A stretch of 64,000 nt of DNA from Bolinopsis microptera (taxonomy: Eukaryota; Ctenophora; Tentaculata; Lobata; Bolinopsidae). The stretch covers positions 17,541,859 through 17,605,858 of the forward strand of contig NC_087081.1 in the NCBI RefSeq assembly GCF_026151205.1, written 5' to 3'. This document shows, in pieces, positions 63,715 to 64,000 of the stretch; the stretch's first letter is position 1, and each line of letters begins with the position of its first letter. The notes under the pieces were generated by a model. That model made no database searches and had not been told where the DNA came from. It worked only from the letters and a program-made list of their open reading frames with translations. A program made the position numbers and the translations under genes.

Positions 63715-64000
63715 TAAAAGGGGGAAGTTGTTAATCAATATAACCGGCAACAAGCCAACTTCGACAATGTTAATTCTGGATATCATCCAGAGTAAACACC
63801 TGCAGTAATGAAGGGGTCTTAAATAGCTAAAATTTGGCCCTTGTACATTGTGAACGATCTGTTAATGTCACCAAAACGTACTGGTTACAGTAATATTGAT
63901 TTTCTTTGTTAAGCAACAAACTTTAAACTTTGTCCATCACTACCTGTATACAGCAAATTTTGAAAGGTGAATTGCTATCAGTTCATAAACTTTACATATT
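63715..64000. other. Intron of the KH-SAM gene to window edge
   Basis: The exon at 63709 is preceded by a good 3' splice site (CTTTTATTCAG). No further exon is recognisable before the end of the window, so the gene continues to the right. Confidence 0.4.

Overview
The window looks like nuclear DNA of a metazoan invertebrate. Its genes are split by GT-AG introns and include KH, SAM and ankyrin domains. It also holds tRNA-derived SINEs, several LINE copies, Gypsy and Penelope-like remnants, and many terminal-inverted-repeat mini-elements. I cannot name the phylum from the sequence. It is AT-rich, gene-poor and dominated by repeats.

Layout. 1-8 kb: a SINE, nested foldback and 9-bp-target mini-elements, a retroelement C-terminal remnant and a LINE ORF1-type reading frame. 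8.3-14.6 kb (minus): a damaged LINE whose ORF1 joins an AlkB-like dioxygenase domain to an SGNH hydrolase domain. 16-22 kb (plus): the apparent 5' exons of an ankyrin-repeat gene; the first intron holds a ~1.9-kb minisatellite built from copies of the exon's own splice donor, then a SINE with a 13-bp minisatellite tail and a repeat containing a hammerhead ribozyme. 22-35.5 kb: decayed Gypsy-like and LINE copies, some inverted. 36.6-36.9 kb (minus): a first exon with a NOVA/PCBP-like KH domain. 37-49 kb: TIR elements, a second SINE, a large palindrome, a telomere-like array, a Penelope-like fragment with a G-tract element inserted, and a 551-bp tandem duplication. 49-55 kb: a ~232-bp satellite that has taken precise insertions of three different elements. 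55-58.9 kb: more mini-elements. 59.5-63.7 kb (minus): eight exons, all but one junction clear, of a protein with a Mask/ANKHD1-type KH domain and a C-terminal SAM domain, continuing beyond the right edge.

The best candidates for something new are the AlkB-SGNH LINE ORF1, the KH-SAM protein, the hammerhead locus, the minisatellite of 5' splice sites, and a class of mini-elements ending in long G tracts with ~8-bp target duplications. Pol-type element ORFs here are broken. Splice sites, domains and target duplications were read by eye; no alignment or search was run.
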